A stretch of 64,000 bases of DNA from Nibribacter ruber. Its GTDB lineage: Bacteria; Bacteroidota; Bacteroidia; Cytophagales; Hymenobacteraceae. Shown in pieces: positions 53,608 to 62,582 of the stretch (the first letter of the stretch is position 1; each line of letters opens with the position of its first letter). The stretch spans positions 3,533,001-3,597,000 of the forward strand of contig NZ_CP047897.1 in NCBI RefSeq assembly GCF_009913235.1, given 5' to 3'. Position numbers and translations under genes: made by a program. The notes under the pieces are model-generated. The model saw nothing but the letters and a program-made list of their open reading frames with translations, did not search any database and was not told the DNA's origin.

Positions 53608-54257
53608 ACGCGCTGTCCTCCATTCTTCACTTCCTTGATGGCATTCACAATGTTGGGGTAAGCCCCACACCGACAGATGTTTCCGCTCATGAACTCTCGT
53701 ATCTCCTCGTCAGAATCGGCGTGGCCTTCTCTAATACAAGCTACCGCGCTCATAATCTGGCCCGGCGTGCAATACCCGCACTGGAAACCGTCATGCTTGA
53801 TGAACGCCTCTTGCATGGGGTGCAGGTCATCGCCTTTGGCCAGGCCTTCAATAGTCGTGATTTCCTTGCCGTCCTGCATCACTGCCAAAGCCAAACAAGA
53901 ATTTACCCGCTGGCCGTCAACGTGCACCGTGCAGGCGCCGCACTGGCCGTAGTCACAGCCCTTCTTGGTGCCGGTCAGGTGCAGTTGCTCGCGAAGTAAA
54001 TCCAAAAGCGTGGTGCGTGGTTCAATGGAGAGCTTGTGCTTTTTGCCGTTGATATTCAGGCTCACCTTCACCTGTTCAAAAGCAGCAGCTACTTTCTCCT
54101 CCAACTTCAGCTCGGCGGCTTTGATGGCCGCGGTAGGAGCCAAAGCCAAAGCAGTCAAAATGGAAGACTGTTTTAAAAAGGTTCTTCGGGCTTCATGGGG
54201 GCATTGCCCACCTTCCCCAGAAGGGGTAGATGAGGGAAGATTGTTTTCAAATGCCAT
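53604..54257 (-). CDS. [2Fe-2S] subunit with Tat signal, xanthine dehydrogenase/aldehyde oxidase family
   Basis: The product is 217 residues from ATG 54257. A twin-arginine leader (EARRTFLKQSSILTALALAP, about residues 22-42) precedes the ferredoxin domain with CDYGQCGACTVHVDGQRVNSC. The C-terminal four-helix [2Fe-2S] domain has FQCGYCTPGQIMS and NICRCGAYPNIV. All eight cluster cysteines are present. The leader implies export of the assembled complex through Tat. First gene of the three-gene leftward operon. No dedicated cofactor-insertion chaperone (PaoD/XdhC) gene is in the window. Confidence 0.95.
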   Translation of the reverse strand: MAFENNLPSSTPSGEGGQCPHEARRTFLKQSSILTALALAPTAAIKAAELKLEEKVAAAFEQVKVSLNINGKKHKLSIEPRTTLLDLLREQLHLTGTKKGCDYGQCGACTVHVDGQRVNSCLALAVMQDGKEITTIEGLAKGDDLHPMQEAFIKHDGFQCGYCTPGQIMSAVACIREGHADSDEEIREFMSGNICRCGAYPNIVNAIKEVKNGGQRV

Positions 54258-54391
54258 ATACAAAAGGATTGAATGACGGGATAGGTTTGCTCAAGTAATA
54301 ATACGCAGGCGTCCAGTTAGAAGCAGTCTAAATTAACGTAAGCCCACAAGTGCCTTTGCCGAAGTAGAAACGCCAGTCTAAAGGCCACTTC

Positions 54392-54429
54392 CGTTTTTGG
54401 CCTGTTTCTGGGAAAACAGGTTAAAAACG
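54392..54429. repeat. 38-bp palindrome, copy 21
   Basis: Arms CGTTTTTGGCCTGTTTC and AAAACAGGTTAAAAACG, loop TGGG. It lies between divergent genes. Confidence 0.85.
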
Positions 54430-54478
54430 CATTTCGCTAACCCAAGTATTTGAACTCAAGACTCAGCCCTCCTTGTCG

Positions 54479-54486
54479 TATCTTTG
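54479..54486 (+). promoter_or_regulatory. -7 element of the GNAT gene
   Basis: TATCTTTG matches the consensus and shows that the earlier in-frame TTG at 54473 cannot be the start. The nearest TTTG (54449-54452) is 26 nt upstream, too far for a standard promoter. Confidence 0.6.
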
Positions 54487-54505
54487 CGGAAACGAATTCT
54501 TCCCC

Positions 54506-55033
54506 GTGAAAACTTCCGCTCCTTTTACCTTTAGACTGGCTACCGCCGAAGACGCATCCGTACTAGCAGATTTAGGCTGGCGCACCTTTGATGAGACCTT
54601 TGCCGCCTACAACAAACCCGAGGACATGGAAGCCTTTAGGCCCACCGCCTACACCACAGACTTGCAAGCCGAAGAACTAGCCGACCCCAACACGGTTTTC
54701 TTGCTGGTAGAGGCAGAAGGGGAGGCAGTGGCGTATGTGAAGTGGAATACTGCTGCTGCGCCCACAGAAATCTCAGGACAGAAACCTTTTCAAATCAGTC
54801 GATTGTATTTGTTGCAAGCCTGGACAGGCAGGGGATTAGGTGATACTTTGATGCAAATGAGTCTGGACCGCGCCAAGGAAAACGGGCATGATACGGTGTG
54901 GCTCACGGTGTGGGAAAGCAACGAGCGCGCCATTCGGTTCTACCAGAAATATGGGTTTGAAGAAGCCGGGGAATTAACCTTTGTGCTAGGCCAGGACGTG
55001 CAGCGCGATTTGTATATGCAACGCAAGGTATGA
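54506..55033 (+). CDS. GNAT-family N-acetyltransferase
   Basis: The product is about 175 residues from GTG 54506, chosen because the -7 box (54479-54486) lies just upstream. It opens FTFRLATAEDASVLADLGWRTFDETFAA. The acetyl-CoA binding motif A is ISRLYLLQAWTGRGLGDTLMQMSLDRAKENGHDTVWLTVWESNERAIRFYQKYGFEEAGE, with R-G-x-G-L-G and the usual Y-x-K-Y-G-F end. It is closest in style to RimI-like or streptothricin-type acetylases of unknown substrate. The stop is 3 nt before a 38-bp palindrome that touches the opposite gene's stop. Confidence 0.92.
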   Translation: MKTSAPFTFRLATAEDASVLADLGWRTFDETFAAYNKPEDMEAFRPTAYTTDLQAEELADPNTVFLLVEAEGEAVAYVKWNTAAAPTEISGQKPFQISRLYLLQAWTGRGLGDTLMQMSLDRAKENGHDTVWLTVWESNERAIRFYQKYGFEEAGELTFVLGQDVQRDLYMQRKV

Positions 55034-55036
55034 TTC

Positions 55037-55074
55037 CGTTTTCGGCCTTTTTTCCGGAAAACAGACCAAAAACG
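55037..55074. repeat. 38-bp palindrome, copy 22, filling a convergent gap
   Basis: Arms CGTTTTCGGCCTTTTTT and AAAACAGACCAAAAACG, loop CCGG. It starts 3 nt after one stop codon and ends 1 nt before the opposing stop codon, so the intergenic region is the element. Confidence 0.9.
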
Positions 55075-55075
55075 C

Positions 55076-57292
55076 TTAGACTATCAGCAATCCGCGCTCG
55101 CGGAAATCTAGCCACGTGTCCGTAATCAGGAATTCCTGGAAGGTGAACGGCTGGGCTTCGGGGTAATCTGCGGCCATGTCTTTGAGCAGGAACTTGGTGC
55201 CGTAGTCTTCAGATAAGCGCGTGAGCCACGTGTGCAACCATTGACCAACTTCCGGCGACGTCTTGATTTCATATTCCTCCGTTTTATCTGTGAAGGTGAG
55301 CAGGGCGTTGTGGAAGGTGCGGCCTTTTTTGGTCTTCAGTTCCACCTCTATGTCGGGGGCGTTGCCCAGCCACAGCACGCGCAGGTTCTGCTTCTCAGCA
55401 TCTGGTTTGCCCATGGCTTCCACGGCCTGGGCAATCATGTTCTTAGGTAGCGAGACGCGCGGCACTTTAAAATCAAACCAGAAGGAAAGCGGTTCTTCCA
55501 GCCCAATGCCGTGCATGAAGTTGTAGAGCGCCTTGGCCAGGCCCGCGCCGTACAGTTCGTGGTCGGCGCCTTGCGGGTCATCGTGCCAGAGGTCATTGTC
55601 GGCGAACAAGCCGGGTTCCGGGCCTACTTTCACCACGCCGTATTTCTCGGGGTTCTTGCCTACGGGGCTGTGCGCCGTCATGGAGAAGCGGTGCCAGTAG
55701 CCACTCTGAATCACGTTCTGCTCAAACAACTGGCGCACTACTTCCAGCGAGTCAATGGTCTCCTGAGCGGTCTGCGTCGGGAAGCCGTACATGAGATACG
55801 CGTGCACCATGATGCCGGCGGCGGTGAAGTCGCGGGTGACTCTGGCCACCTGCGCAATGCTCACGCCTTTCTCCATCTTCGCCAGCAACCTATCTGACGC
55901 TACTTCCAATCCACCCGAAACGGCAATGCAACCACTCTCGGCTAATAATCGGCACAAATCAGCGCTGAAAGTTTTCTCAAACCGGATGTTCCCCCACCAA
56001 GTGATTTTTACGCCGCGGCGCAGAAGTTCAATGGCCAAATCGCGCAAGGCGAGGGGAGGAGCGGCTTCGTCCACGAAATGGAAACCGGTTTGGCCCGTCT
56101 GTGCAATAATCTGCTCAATGCGGTCTACCAACAAGGTGGCCGGCGCGGTCTCATACCTTGAGATATAATCTAAGGTGATGTCACAGAAGGAACAGCGTTT
56201 CCAGTAACAGCCGTGCGCAATGGTGAGCTTGTTCCAGCGGCCGTCAGACCAGAGACGGTGCATGGGGTTGAGCACTTCCACCACGCTCAGGTAATCATGA
56301 ATTTTTAGGTCACTGTAATCTGGCGTGCCTACTTCTGTATGTGGAATGTCAGCATCCTGGGCACCGTTGATGAATTGGACTTCGCCGTTTTGGAGCAGGA
56401 AGGTGCGTTGCAGTTGCTCTACGCTTCGCTGGCTTTGAAAGTACTCCAGCAGTTTGAGCCAAGGGCCTTCGCCGTCATCTAGCGTGATAAAATCTATGTA
56501 GTGGAATACCCGCGTTTCGCGCAGAGTCCTGAGTTCTGTGTTGGGGTACCCGCCACCCATGAGCGTTTTTATGTGCGGGTACTTCTGTTTAATGAGTTGG
56601 GCCAGACGCAGGGCGCCATACAAATTGCCTGGAAATGGCACCGAGAAACCCACTACGTCCGGCTGTACTTCCTGCAAACGCTCGGCCAGAATATCCAGCA
56701 GCATTTGGTCTACCAGGTTGGGCGAAGTCTGTAACTCATTCTCCAATGGGTCAAAGGACGTGGCGCTCATGGCCAGCTTATCGGCGTAGCGGCTAAACCC
56801 GAAGTGCGGGCACACGGTCTCCTTGATCAAATCGCCCAAATCTTCTAGGTAGAGCGTAGCCAGGTACTGGGCACGGTCGGTAATTCCCATCGTCCCGAAG
56901 GCTTCCTCCAAATCCGCCAATTGTAAAAACCGGCTGGCCTCTGGTAGAAAGGAACCCATAGCAATAGGGTGCGCCAACGTGCTGTCTCTGCCCTGCAAAA
57001 ACTTGATGACCGGCTCAATGGTGTCTAAGTAGGACTTGCGCAATCGCACCATGCGCTGACTGTTATCAGACAGTTCATACGTTCCGTCCAAAATAGCCTG
57101 AAACACTTGGTTCAGCCCTTTCCTGGAAAACAACCGCAGTACCAACTCCAGTCCAAAATCTGCCTGCGTCACATCAAACCCGCGTCCGCGCAGAAAGCCT
57201 TTGATGTAGGCCGTAGCCGGGTAGGGCGTGTTCAACTGCGTGAGCGGCGGCGTAATGAGCAGGATTTTTGGCGAAGAGGTCAAGGGATTCAA
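55076..57292 (-). CDS. B12-binding-domain radical SAM protein
   Basis: The product is 738 residues. The N-terminal cobalamin-binding domain starts KILLITPPLTQLNTPYPATAYIKGFLRGRGFDVTQ and continues to VVGFSVPFPGNLYGALRLAQLIKQKYPHIKTLMGGGYPNTE. The radical SAM domain has GCYWKRCSFCD (about residues 360-370), spaced Cx4Cx2C instead of Cx3Cx2C. The later SAM-barrel strands contain FHFVDEAAPPLALRDLAIELLRRG and SGGLEVASDRLLAKMEKGVS. The start is TTG 57292 or 57283; a minus-strand TACCTTTG box at 57300-57307 lies so close that the message would be nearly leaderless. Substrate unknown; such enzymes often methylate or rearrange unactivated carbons. Confidence 0.9.
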   Translation of the reverse strand: MNPLTSSPKILLITPPLTQLNTPYPATAYIKGFLRGRGFDVTQADFGLELVLRLFSRKGLNQVFQAILDGTYELSDNSQRMVRLRKSYLDTIEPVIKFLQGRDSTLAHPIAMGSFLPEASRFLQLADLEEAFGTMGITDRAQYLATLYLEDLGDLIKETVCPHFGFSRYADKLAMSATSFDPLENELQTSPNLVDQMLLDILAERLQEVQPDVVGFSVPFPGNLYGALRLAQLIKQKYPHIKTLMGGGYPNTELRTLRETRVFHYIDFITLDDGEGPWLKLLEYFQSQRSVEQLQRTFLLQNGEVQFINGAQDADIPHTEVGTPDYSDLKIHDYLSVVEVLNPMHRLWSDGRWNKLTIAHGCYWKRCSFCDITLDYISRYETAPATLLVDRIEQIIAQTGQTGFHFVDEAAPPLALRDLAIELLRRGVKITWWGNIRFEKTFSADLCRLLAESGCIAVSGGLEVASDRLLAKMEKGVSIAQVARVTRDFTAAGIMVHAYLMYGFPTQTAQETIDSLEVVRQLFEQNVIQSGYWHRFSMTAHSPVGKNPEKYGVVKVGPEPGLFADNDLWHDDPQGADHELYGAGLAKALYNFMHGIGLEEPLSFWFDFKVPRVSLPKNMIAQAVEAMGKPDAEKQNLRVLWLGNAPDIEVELKTKKGRTFHNALLTFTDKTEEYEIKTSPEVGQWLHTWLTRLSEDYGTKFLLKDMAADYPEAQPFTFQEFLITDTWLDFRERGLLIV

Positions 57293-57357
57293 ATTTGGGC
57301 AAAGGTACTAAAAGGAGTTCTGAGTCTTGAGTGCAGCGTCCTGAGTTTGAAAAAAAC

Positions 57358-57395
57358 CGTTTTTGGCCTCTTTCCTTGAAAAGAGGCCAAAAACG
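57358..57395. repeat. 38-bp palindrome, copy 23
   Basis: Arms CGTTTTTGGCCTCTTTC and AAAAGAGGCCAAAAACG, loop CTTG. Positions 13 and 26 are exchanged together (C and G instead of G and C), preserving the pair. Confidence 0.9.
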
Positions 57396-57490
57396 GAAGT
57401 AGCACTGGTGAGAGGAAAACAGTTAGCACATGCTTTGAGTTCGATGGAGCAGTTTCATAAGGATAGAGGTAGTCTATTGAAAACAAGAAA

Positions 57491-57532
57491 CCCGTTTTTG
57501 GCCTGATTCCTGAGAAATAAGCCAAAAACGGG
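57491..57532 (-). terminator. Terminator built on a 38-bp palindrome, leftward
   Basis: Copy 24 is extended by CC/GG outside each arm, and on the minus strand is followed by a T-rich TTTCTTGTTTTC. It lies 25 nt after the stop of the His/Met-rich protein gene. Confidence 0.65.
57493..57530. repeat. 38-bp palindrome, copy 24
   Basis: Arms CGTTTTTGGCCTGATTC and GAAATAAGCCAAAAACG, loop CTGA. It lies 97 bp from copy 23, the closest pair in the window. Confidence 0.9.
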
Positions 57533-57556
57533 TTCCTGTATTTATGATACTTTTAC

Positions 57557-59302
57557 TTAATGCTGGTGTTGCATGCCACTGTTGGCTTTCTTGCTTCCGC
57601 CGCCCATCATCAGGCCTGGGTTCAGTCTTAGGTAAATTTCACCAGAGACGGGCGTTTTGCCATACAACGGTTTCAGTTTCTCACCTGTTGCAAAAACGGT
57701 GGCCTGCACGCCCAAAGTCAAATACGTATTAGCGAAGTTGGCCACGCGTTGGCTGGTGCCTACGGTGAGGGCGTGCACGTTGAAGACATCGTGGTGGTCA
57801 AACTGTTCTGTCAGGTCTAGTTCGCCGGGCGTTTTCTGTACGAACTCATAGCGTCCGTACACGGCGGTTTTATCTAGCTGAAGGTTGGCCTCGGCAATGG
57901 CCGAATGTTCCTGGTGATGGCCACCGCCGTTATAGCCCCAAACCAAGGCGGAGGTAAAGAACCTGTCTCCTCCACTAGGCAAGGCTCTGCTGTAAAGCGC
58001 CGAGGCGGTCGTGCGAACTACGTCTTCATCGGGTTCTAAAGGCTCAGGGCTTTTGAGCCAACCTCTGGAAACCTGCAAGGCCCAGTTCTCTGTGGGGTTA
58101 TAAGACAAACGGGCTGCATAGGAGTCAAAGCGGGCCTTGTCAAAGTCGTAGCGGTTCTCATCGGGCTCCCGGCCTGTGAAGTTGGAGCCTTCCAGCTTGA
58201 ACTGCTTGTACCTAAAGCCCACCGTGGCCACCCCAAACGTGATGTGCGTAGCATCCTGCCAGTGGTGGCCCAGCGGCGACTCTGGGTTGTTGAACGCCGA
58301 GATACGGTGCATAAACACCGGAGGCCCCACAACAGGCTCTCCGGGATATCCGAAGAGACCATACACATCCACGTCTTCGTTGACCATGTGCGTGTAGCCT
58401 ACGCTTATCTCAGAGAACAAGTCATGCGGGTGCTGGCGGTCTACTAATTTTTTACCGCCGCCGTAGGTTTCGCCGCTCTGGAACAGCAAGGGATAGCCGC
58501 GGTCACCCATGGTCAATTCATCTAGGCTCATCATGACGCTAAAACGCAACAGGCCGCGGGTACCCACGTTGCGCTGGGCCATGCCCATAAACCAGTTGGG
58601 TGCGTCCAGCTGCGAATCTCCTCTAGAGCCTTTGTTGAAAATATCCTGCTTGTTGTACCGCAGCCAAAGCTGACCATGGAACATGAGCATCCAGGGGCCG
58701 GTGTGTTTCATGTAGCCGTACATGGGCGTGGCGTCAGGGTGCCAGCTGGTGCCAGAGCCATTTCTATTCATGGGCAGGTTGCGCGAAAAGGCATGGCTCA
58801 TACCGCCAGCACCATGGTCCATGCCAGCGTGCTGGGTGGTGTCCTGCATTTTGGCGCCTTCTTTCATCATCATGCCGGGGTGGTGCTGATGCTTTTTAGT
58901 AGTGTCCTGGAGCATCATCTCATGGCCGGCATGCGCATCAGTTTTAGAACTGTTTACACTGTCTGCCATCATCTGATGTCCCTGATGCATCTGCGCAGAA
59001 TCCATTCCCATATGCTGGGAATGGTCCATGGGAGCAGGAGTGGGTTTCACGGTTGGCTTTGCCGTGGGCGCAGGTTTCTTCTTGGCCGGTGGCGGGGCCG
59101 GTTTGTTCTTTATCTGCCCATGCTTGGACGGTTTGGCCTTTGAGGGTACCACTGCCGGGGTGGCTTTTTGGGGAGTAGCCGCGGGTTTCACTTCCTGCTT
59201 CTTTTCCTTTTTAACCGGAGGTGGCGTGTGGTGCTCATGTTGCGCGGTGGCCGTGAAAATGCTCAGGACCAAGGCTATGCTTAAGGTGATGATCTGTTTC
59301 AT
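57557..59302 (-). CDS. His/Met-rich outer-membrane protein, probably copper-related (CopB-like)
   Basis: The product is 581 residues with signal MKQIITLSIALVLSIFTATAQ. Residues 22-95 are Pro/Lys-rich. Residues 95-180 carry dense His and Met clusters (MDHSQHMGMDSAQMHQGHQMM, HAGHEMM, HQHHPGMMM, MDHGAGGMSHAF), which suit copper or silver binding. The remainder is beta-strand-rich, with motifs such as GPWMLMFHGQLWLRYNKQ, FSEISVGYTHMVNEDVDVYGLFGYPGEP and AVYGRYEFVQKTP, fitting an outer-membrane barrel. CopB-type proteins share this architecture. The HMA chaperone and CopA-type ATPase genes 4 kb downstream support a metal-handling role. Confidence 0.8.
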   Translation of the reverse strand: MKQIITLSIALVLSIFTATAQHEHHTPPPVKKEKKQEVKPAATPQKATPAVVPSKAKPSKHGQIKNKPAPPPAKKKPAPTAKPTVKPTPAPMDHSQHMGMDSAQMHQGHQMMADSVNSSKTDAHAGHEMMLQDTTKKHQHHPGMMMKEGAKMQDTTQHAGMDHGAGGMSHAFSRNLPMNRNGSGTSWHPDATPMYGYMKHTGPWMLMFHGQLWLRYNKQDIFNKGSRGDSQLDAPNWFMGMAQRNVGTRGLLRFSVMMSLDELTMGDRGYPLLFQSGETYGGGKKLVDRQHPHDLFSEISVGYTHMVNEDVDVYGLFGYPGEPVVGPPVFMHRISAFNNPESPLGHHWQDATHITFGVATVGFRYKQFKLEGSNFTGREPDENRYDFDKARFDSYAARLSYNPTENWALQVSRGWLKSPEPLEPDEDVVRTTASALYSRALPSGGDRFFTSALVWGYNGGGHHQEHSAIAEANLQLDKTAVYGRYEFVQKTPGELDLTEQFDHHDVFNVHALTVGTSQRVANFANTYLTLGVQATVFATGEKLKPLYGKTPVSGEIYLRLNPGLMMGGGSKKANSGMQHQH

Positions 59303-59814
59303 AAAAGCAGTGAATTAGGTGAGGGACGTACTGCTACAAAGAAAACGGATGCCTGCGCCTATTGTTTAACAGCATTCGGTAAGACTTGTGCATAATTCAA
59401 TGAAGCAGGATGTCCGTTTTTAGGCTAATTCCCAGGAAATAGGCCAAAAACGCACCTAGAACCAGCAGGGCACAAGGGACATTGCTGCTGGCTGGGCATC
59501 GCCAAAAAGAACAATCGTCTAACTGGTATCCACTGCGGTTGCGCCGTAAGCAGGGGTATAGGGTTTCAGGGCAGGCGGTTTATTTATCAGGAAGTTTCCC
59601 GCTCTGTGTTCAACGTTTCACCTGTTGATGCGCAAAAAATGGGCTTCTTTCAACTAGGAGAACAGCAAGAACCGAACGGAAACTTTGGTCTGGCAAAAAT
59701 CTGGTTCGCTGAAAACACGTTACAAGAAAATATAGGTCACGCCAGGCAGGGCAAAGAAAGCCGCCGAGCGTTAGTCAGAAGACCCATCTGTCCATAAACA
59801 CAAGACCCCGTACC
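59303..59814. other. 512-bp intergenic region between divergent genes
   Basis: It contains copy 25 of the 38-bp palindrome at 59415. A 63-codon frame with a GTG start at 59606 has no recognisable content and was not accepted. I see no clear TAnnTTTG promoter and no RNA gene. Confidence 0.5.
59415..59452. repeat. 38-bp palindrome, copy 25
   Basis: Arms CGTTTTTAGGCTAATTC and GAAATAGGCCAAAAACG, loop CCAG. It lies between divergent genes, 113 bp from the nearer start codon. Confidence 0.85.
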
Positions 59815-62469
59815 ATGGAATTTTATCAGCAGCCCGTTTCAAACGTCTTACAAGACCTAAACACGTCTACCCAAGGACTTTCTGGGGCAGAGGTGCAGCA
59901 ACGGATAGAAACCCACGGGTACAATGAGCTGAAAGAGGCAGAGCGGGACCCCGTATGGAAACTGATTCTGGAGACCTTCAAAGACCCCATGGTCATTGTG
60001 CTTCTGCTGGCGGCCTTGGTGCAATTGGCCTTGGGCGAAGTCATGGAAGCCGTCATCATCTTCGCGGTGCTGGTGCTCAATGCGGTGGTGGGCGTGGTGC
60101 AGACCAAAAAGGCCGAAGGAGCCTTGGATGCGCTCCGCCAAATGTCGGCGCCGTCTGCCAAAGTCTTGCGTGATGGCGTCAGGCAAACCTTGGCCGCCCG
60201 GGAACTGGTCCCCGGAGACGTGGTAGCCCTGGAAGCCGGCGACTACGTGGCCGCCGACGGACGCGTGCTGGAAAGCAGTTCGCTGCGGGTAAATGAAGGC
60301 ATGCTCACCGGCGAGTCTGAACCCGTGGAAAAACACACAGACCCCATCTCAGAAGAATCTGCCCTGGGAGATCGCAAGAACATGGTCTACAGCGGCGCGC
60401 TGGTGGTGTATGGCCGGGGGCGCTTTGTAGTGACGGCCACCGCTGAGAAGACAGAGATTGGCAAGATTGCCGGTCTGCTGGCCTCGGCGGAGGCCAAACA
60501 AACGCCGCTCCAACGCAAGCTGGCAACCTTTAGTAAGCGGCTGGGCTGGGTGATTCTGGCCTTGTGCGTGCTCATCTTCGGGGTAGAGGCGTTCAGGGTC
60601 TGGAGCGGAACGCATACGGGAGACATGACCGGGGCGCTGCTCAAGGCATTTATGTTTGCCGTGGCTGTGGCCGTGGCTGCCATTCCAGAGGCGCTCTCCT
60701 CCATTGTGACCATCGTGCTGGCCGTGGGCACCCACCAGATGGCCCGCCGGCACGCCATCATCCGGAAGCTGCCCGCCGTGGAGACCTTGGGTTCTACCAG
60801 CGTCATCTGCACAGACAAGACGGGCACGCTCACCCAGAACAAAATGACCGTGGTAGACTCTTACGTGCCCGGCCGTACACAGGAACAGTTTGCCCAAGCG
60901 CCAGACCAATGGTCAGAGGCAGAGCGGTGGCTCATGCAGGTGGCCGTACTGTGCAACGATGCCCACATCAACAAGGACGGCGCTGAGCTAGGCGACCCTA
61001 CCGAGGTGGCCCTGATTGCCTACAGCAATGAGAAGCAACTGCCCTACACCCACATAAGAAACCAATTCCCCCGTGAGGCCGAGCTGCCGTTTGACTCAGA
61101 CCGCAAACTCATGTCTACCGTGCACACCATGGGCGGGCAGCGCGTGTTGTTGACCAAGGGCGGGCCAGACGTGGTCTTGTCACGGTGCCGCCGCGTGCTG
61201 GTAGACGGCCAGGAAAAACCAGCCACGCCAGAACTGTTGGAAGGAATACGGGCGCAGATTGAGGAGTTCTCTGATAGAGCGCTGCGGGTGCTGGCCTTCG
61301 CCTATAAACCGCTGGCTCCCTCTGGTGCCCTCACCTTTGAAGAAGAGCAGGACCTGGTGTTGGTAGGCCTCAAAGCCATGATTGACCCGCCGCGCGAAGA
61401 AGTGTATGCCTCCATTGAAGAGTCCCGCAAGGCAGGCATTAAAACCGTCATGATCACCGGCGACCATAAAACCACCGCCCAGGCCATTGCCCGCCAGATT
61501 GGCCTCATGCAAGAACAGGACATTGCGCTCACCGGTCAGGAACTGGATGATCTTTCTGAGGAAGAACTGCACCAGAAACTGGAACAGGTTTCTGTGTATG
61601 CGCGGGTCTCCCCCGAAAACAAGATACGCATTGTGCGCGCTTGGCAGCAGAAAGGGAAAGTGACGGCCATGACCGGCGACGGCGTGAACGATGCTCCCGC
61701 CCTTAAGCAAGCCGACATTGGCGTGGCCATGGGCAGCGGCACTGATGTGGCCAAGGATGCATCGGCTATGATTCTGACGGATGACAACTTTGTCTCCATT
61801 GTGAACGCCGTGGCCGTGGGGCGCACCGTGTTTGACAACATCAAGAAAGCCATTGCCTATCTGTTTGCCGGAAACCTGGGAGCCATCATTGCTATTCTGT
61901 TCGCGCTGGCCCTGGACTGGGTCAATCCGTTCAATCCCATTCAACTGCTGTTTATCAACCTCCTGAATGACTCTCTGCCGGCCATTGCCCTGGGCATGGA
62001 AAAGGCCGAGCCCAACGTGATGCTGCGCAAACCCCGTGACATCAATGAGGGGATTTTTGCCGGCGGAATGATGAAGTCTGTGATTGCCCGCGGGGTCTTG
62101 ATTGGTGCGGCGGTGATTGTGTCGCAGTGGCTGGGTCTGCAACAATCCCCTGAGATGAGCATTGCCATGGCCTTCACCACCTTGATTCTGGCTAGAACGC
62201 TCCAAACCTTTGCTGCCCGTTCCAATACCCAGACGGCCATTGGCGCCGGTTTCTTTGAAAACAAATACGTACTGGGCGCGGTGTTGCTGTGCTTTGGGCT
62301 GTATGGGTTGACGGTGCTGCCAGGCGTGCGCGAAATCTTCTCCATTCCGGCAGACTTCGGGTGGGAGGAATGGCAGAAAGCCGCCGGTCTGGCCGTGGTC
62401 GCCGTCGCCCTTATGGAACTCTGGAAACTCACGCCCTGGGCTTCTGAGAAGAGGCAGCTGGTAAAGTAA
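59815..62469 (+). CDS. P2-type cation-transporting ATPase (calcium-type)
   Basis: The product is 884 residues. The cation-ATPase N-terminal domain begins QQPVSNVLQDLNTSTQGLSGAEVQQRIETHGYNEL. The actuator-domain loop is MLTGESEPVEKH. The phosphorylated Asp334 is in ICTDKTGTLTQNKM. The hinge motif is MTGDGVNDAPALKQADIGVAMG. Membrane helix 4 has AIPEALSSIVTIVLAVG (PEAL where SERCA has PEGL). Helix 5 and 6 sequences (NPIQLLFINLLNDSLPAIALGMEKAEP) fit a P2A Ca2+ or Mn2+ pump of the inner membrane, though substrate specificity is not proved. It stands alone, without metal-binding HMA domains. Confidence 0.93.
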   Translation: MEFYQQPVSNVLQDLNTSTQGLSGAEVQQRIETHGYNELKEAERDPVWKLILETFKDPMVIVLLLAALVQLALGEVMEAVIIFAVLVLNAVVGVVQTKKAEGALDALRQMSAPSAKVLRDGVRQTLAARELVPGDVVALEAGDYVAADGRVLESSSLRVNEGMLTGESEPVEKHTDPISEESALGDRKNMVYSGALVVYGRGRFVVTATAEKTEIGKIAGLLASAEAKQTPLQRKLATFSKRLGWVILALCVLIFGVEAFRVWSGTHTGDMTGALLKAFMFAVAVAVAAIPEALSSIVTIVLAVGTHQMARRHAIIRKLPAVETLGSTSVICTDKTGTLTQNKMTVVDSYVPGRTQEQFAQAPDQWSEAERWLMQVAVLCNDAHINKDGAELGDPTEVALIAYSNEKQLPYTHIRNQFPREAELPFDSDRKLMSTVHTMGGQRVLLTKGGPDVVLSRCRRVLVDGQEKPATPELLEGIRAQIEEFSDRALRVLAFAYKPLAPSGALTFEEEQDLVLVGLKAMIDPPREEVYASIEESRKAGIKTVMITGDHKTTAQAIARQIGLMQEQDIALTGQELDDLSEEELHQKLEQVSVYARVSPENKIRIVRAWQQKGKVTAMTGDGVNDAPALKQADIGVAMGSGTDVAKDASAMILTDDNFVSIVNAVAVGRTVFDNIKKAIAYLFAGNLGAIIAILFALALDWVNPFNPIQLLFINLLNDSLPAIALGMEKAEPNVMLRKPRDINEGIFAGGMMKSVIARGVLIGAAVIVSQWLGLQQSPEMSIAMAFTTLILARTLQTFAARSNTQTAIGAGFFENKYVLGAVLLCFGLYGLTVLPGVREIFSIPADFGWEEWQKAAGLAVVAVALMELWKLTPWASEKRQLVK

Positions 62470-62582
62470 AAATCGGCCCGTAATCAGAACTTTGTGAGGC
62501 TGATTCTGATGCTTGGCGGCCATTTGTTATCCAATGCTGGAGTTTGCCAACGCCTGGGCTCTTCGCTTGTAAGGCCACGCTT

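Noticed and set aside
59606-59797. 63-codon frame with GTG start upstream of the cation ATPase
   Set aside because: The composition shows no domain or signal, and no promoter or ribosome site supports it.
61180-62523. 447-codon open frame antisense to the cation ATPase gene
   Set aside because: It mirrors a GC-rich coding gene and its translation is His/Gln/Arg-rich without family motifs, as expected for an antisense shadow.
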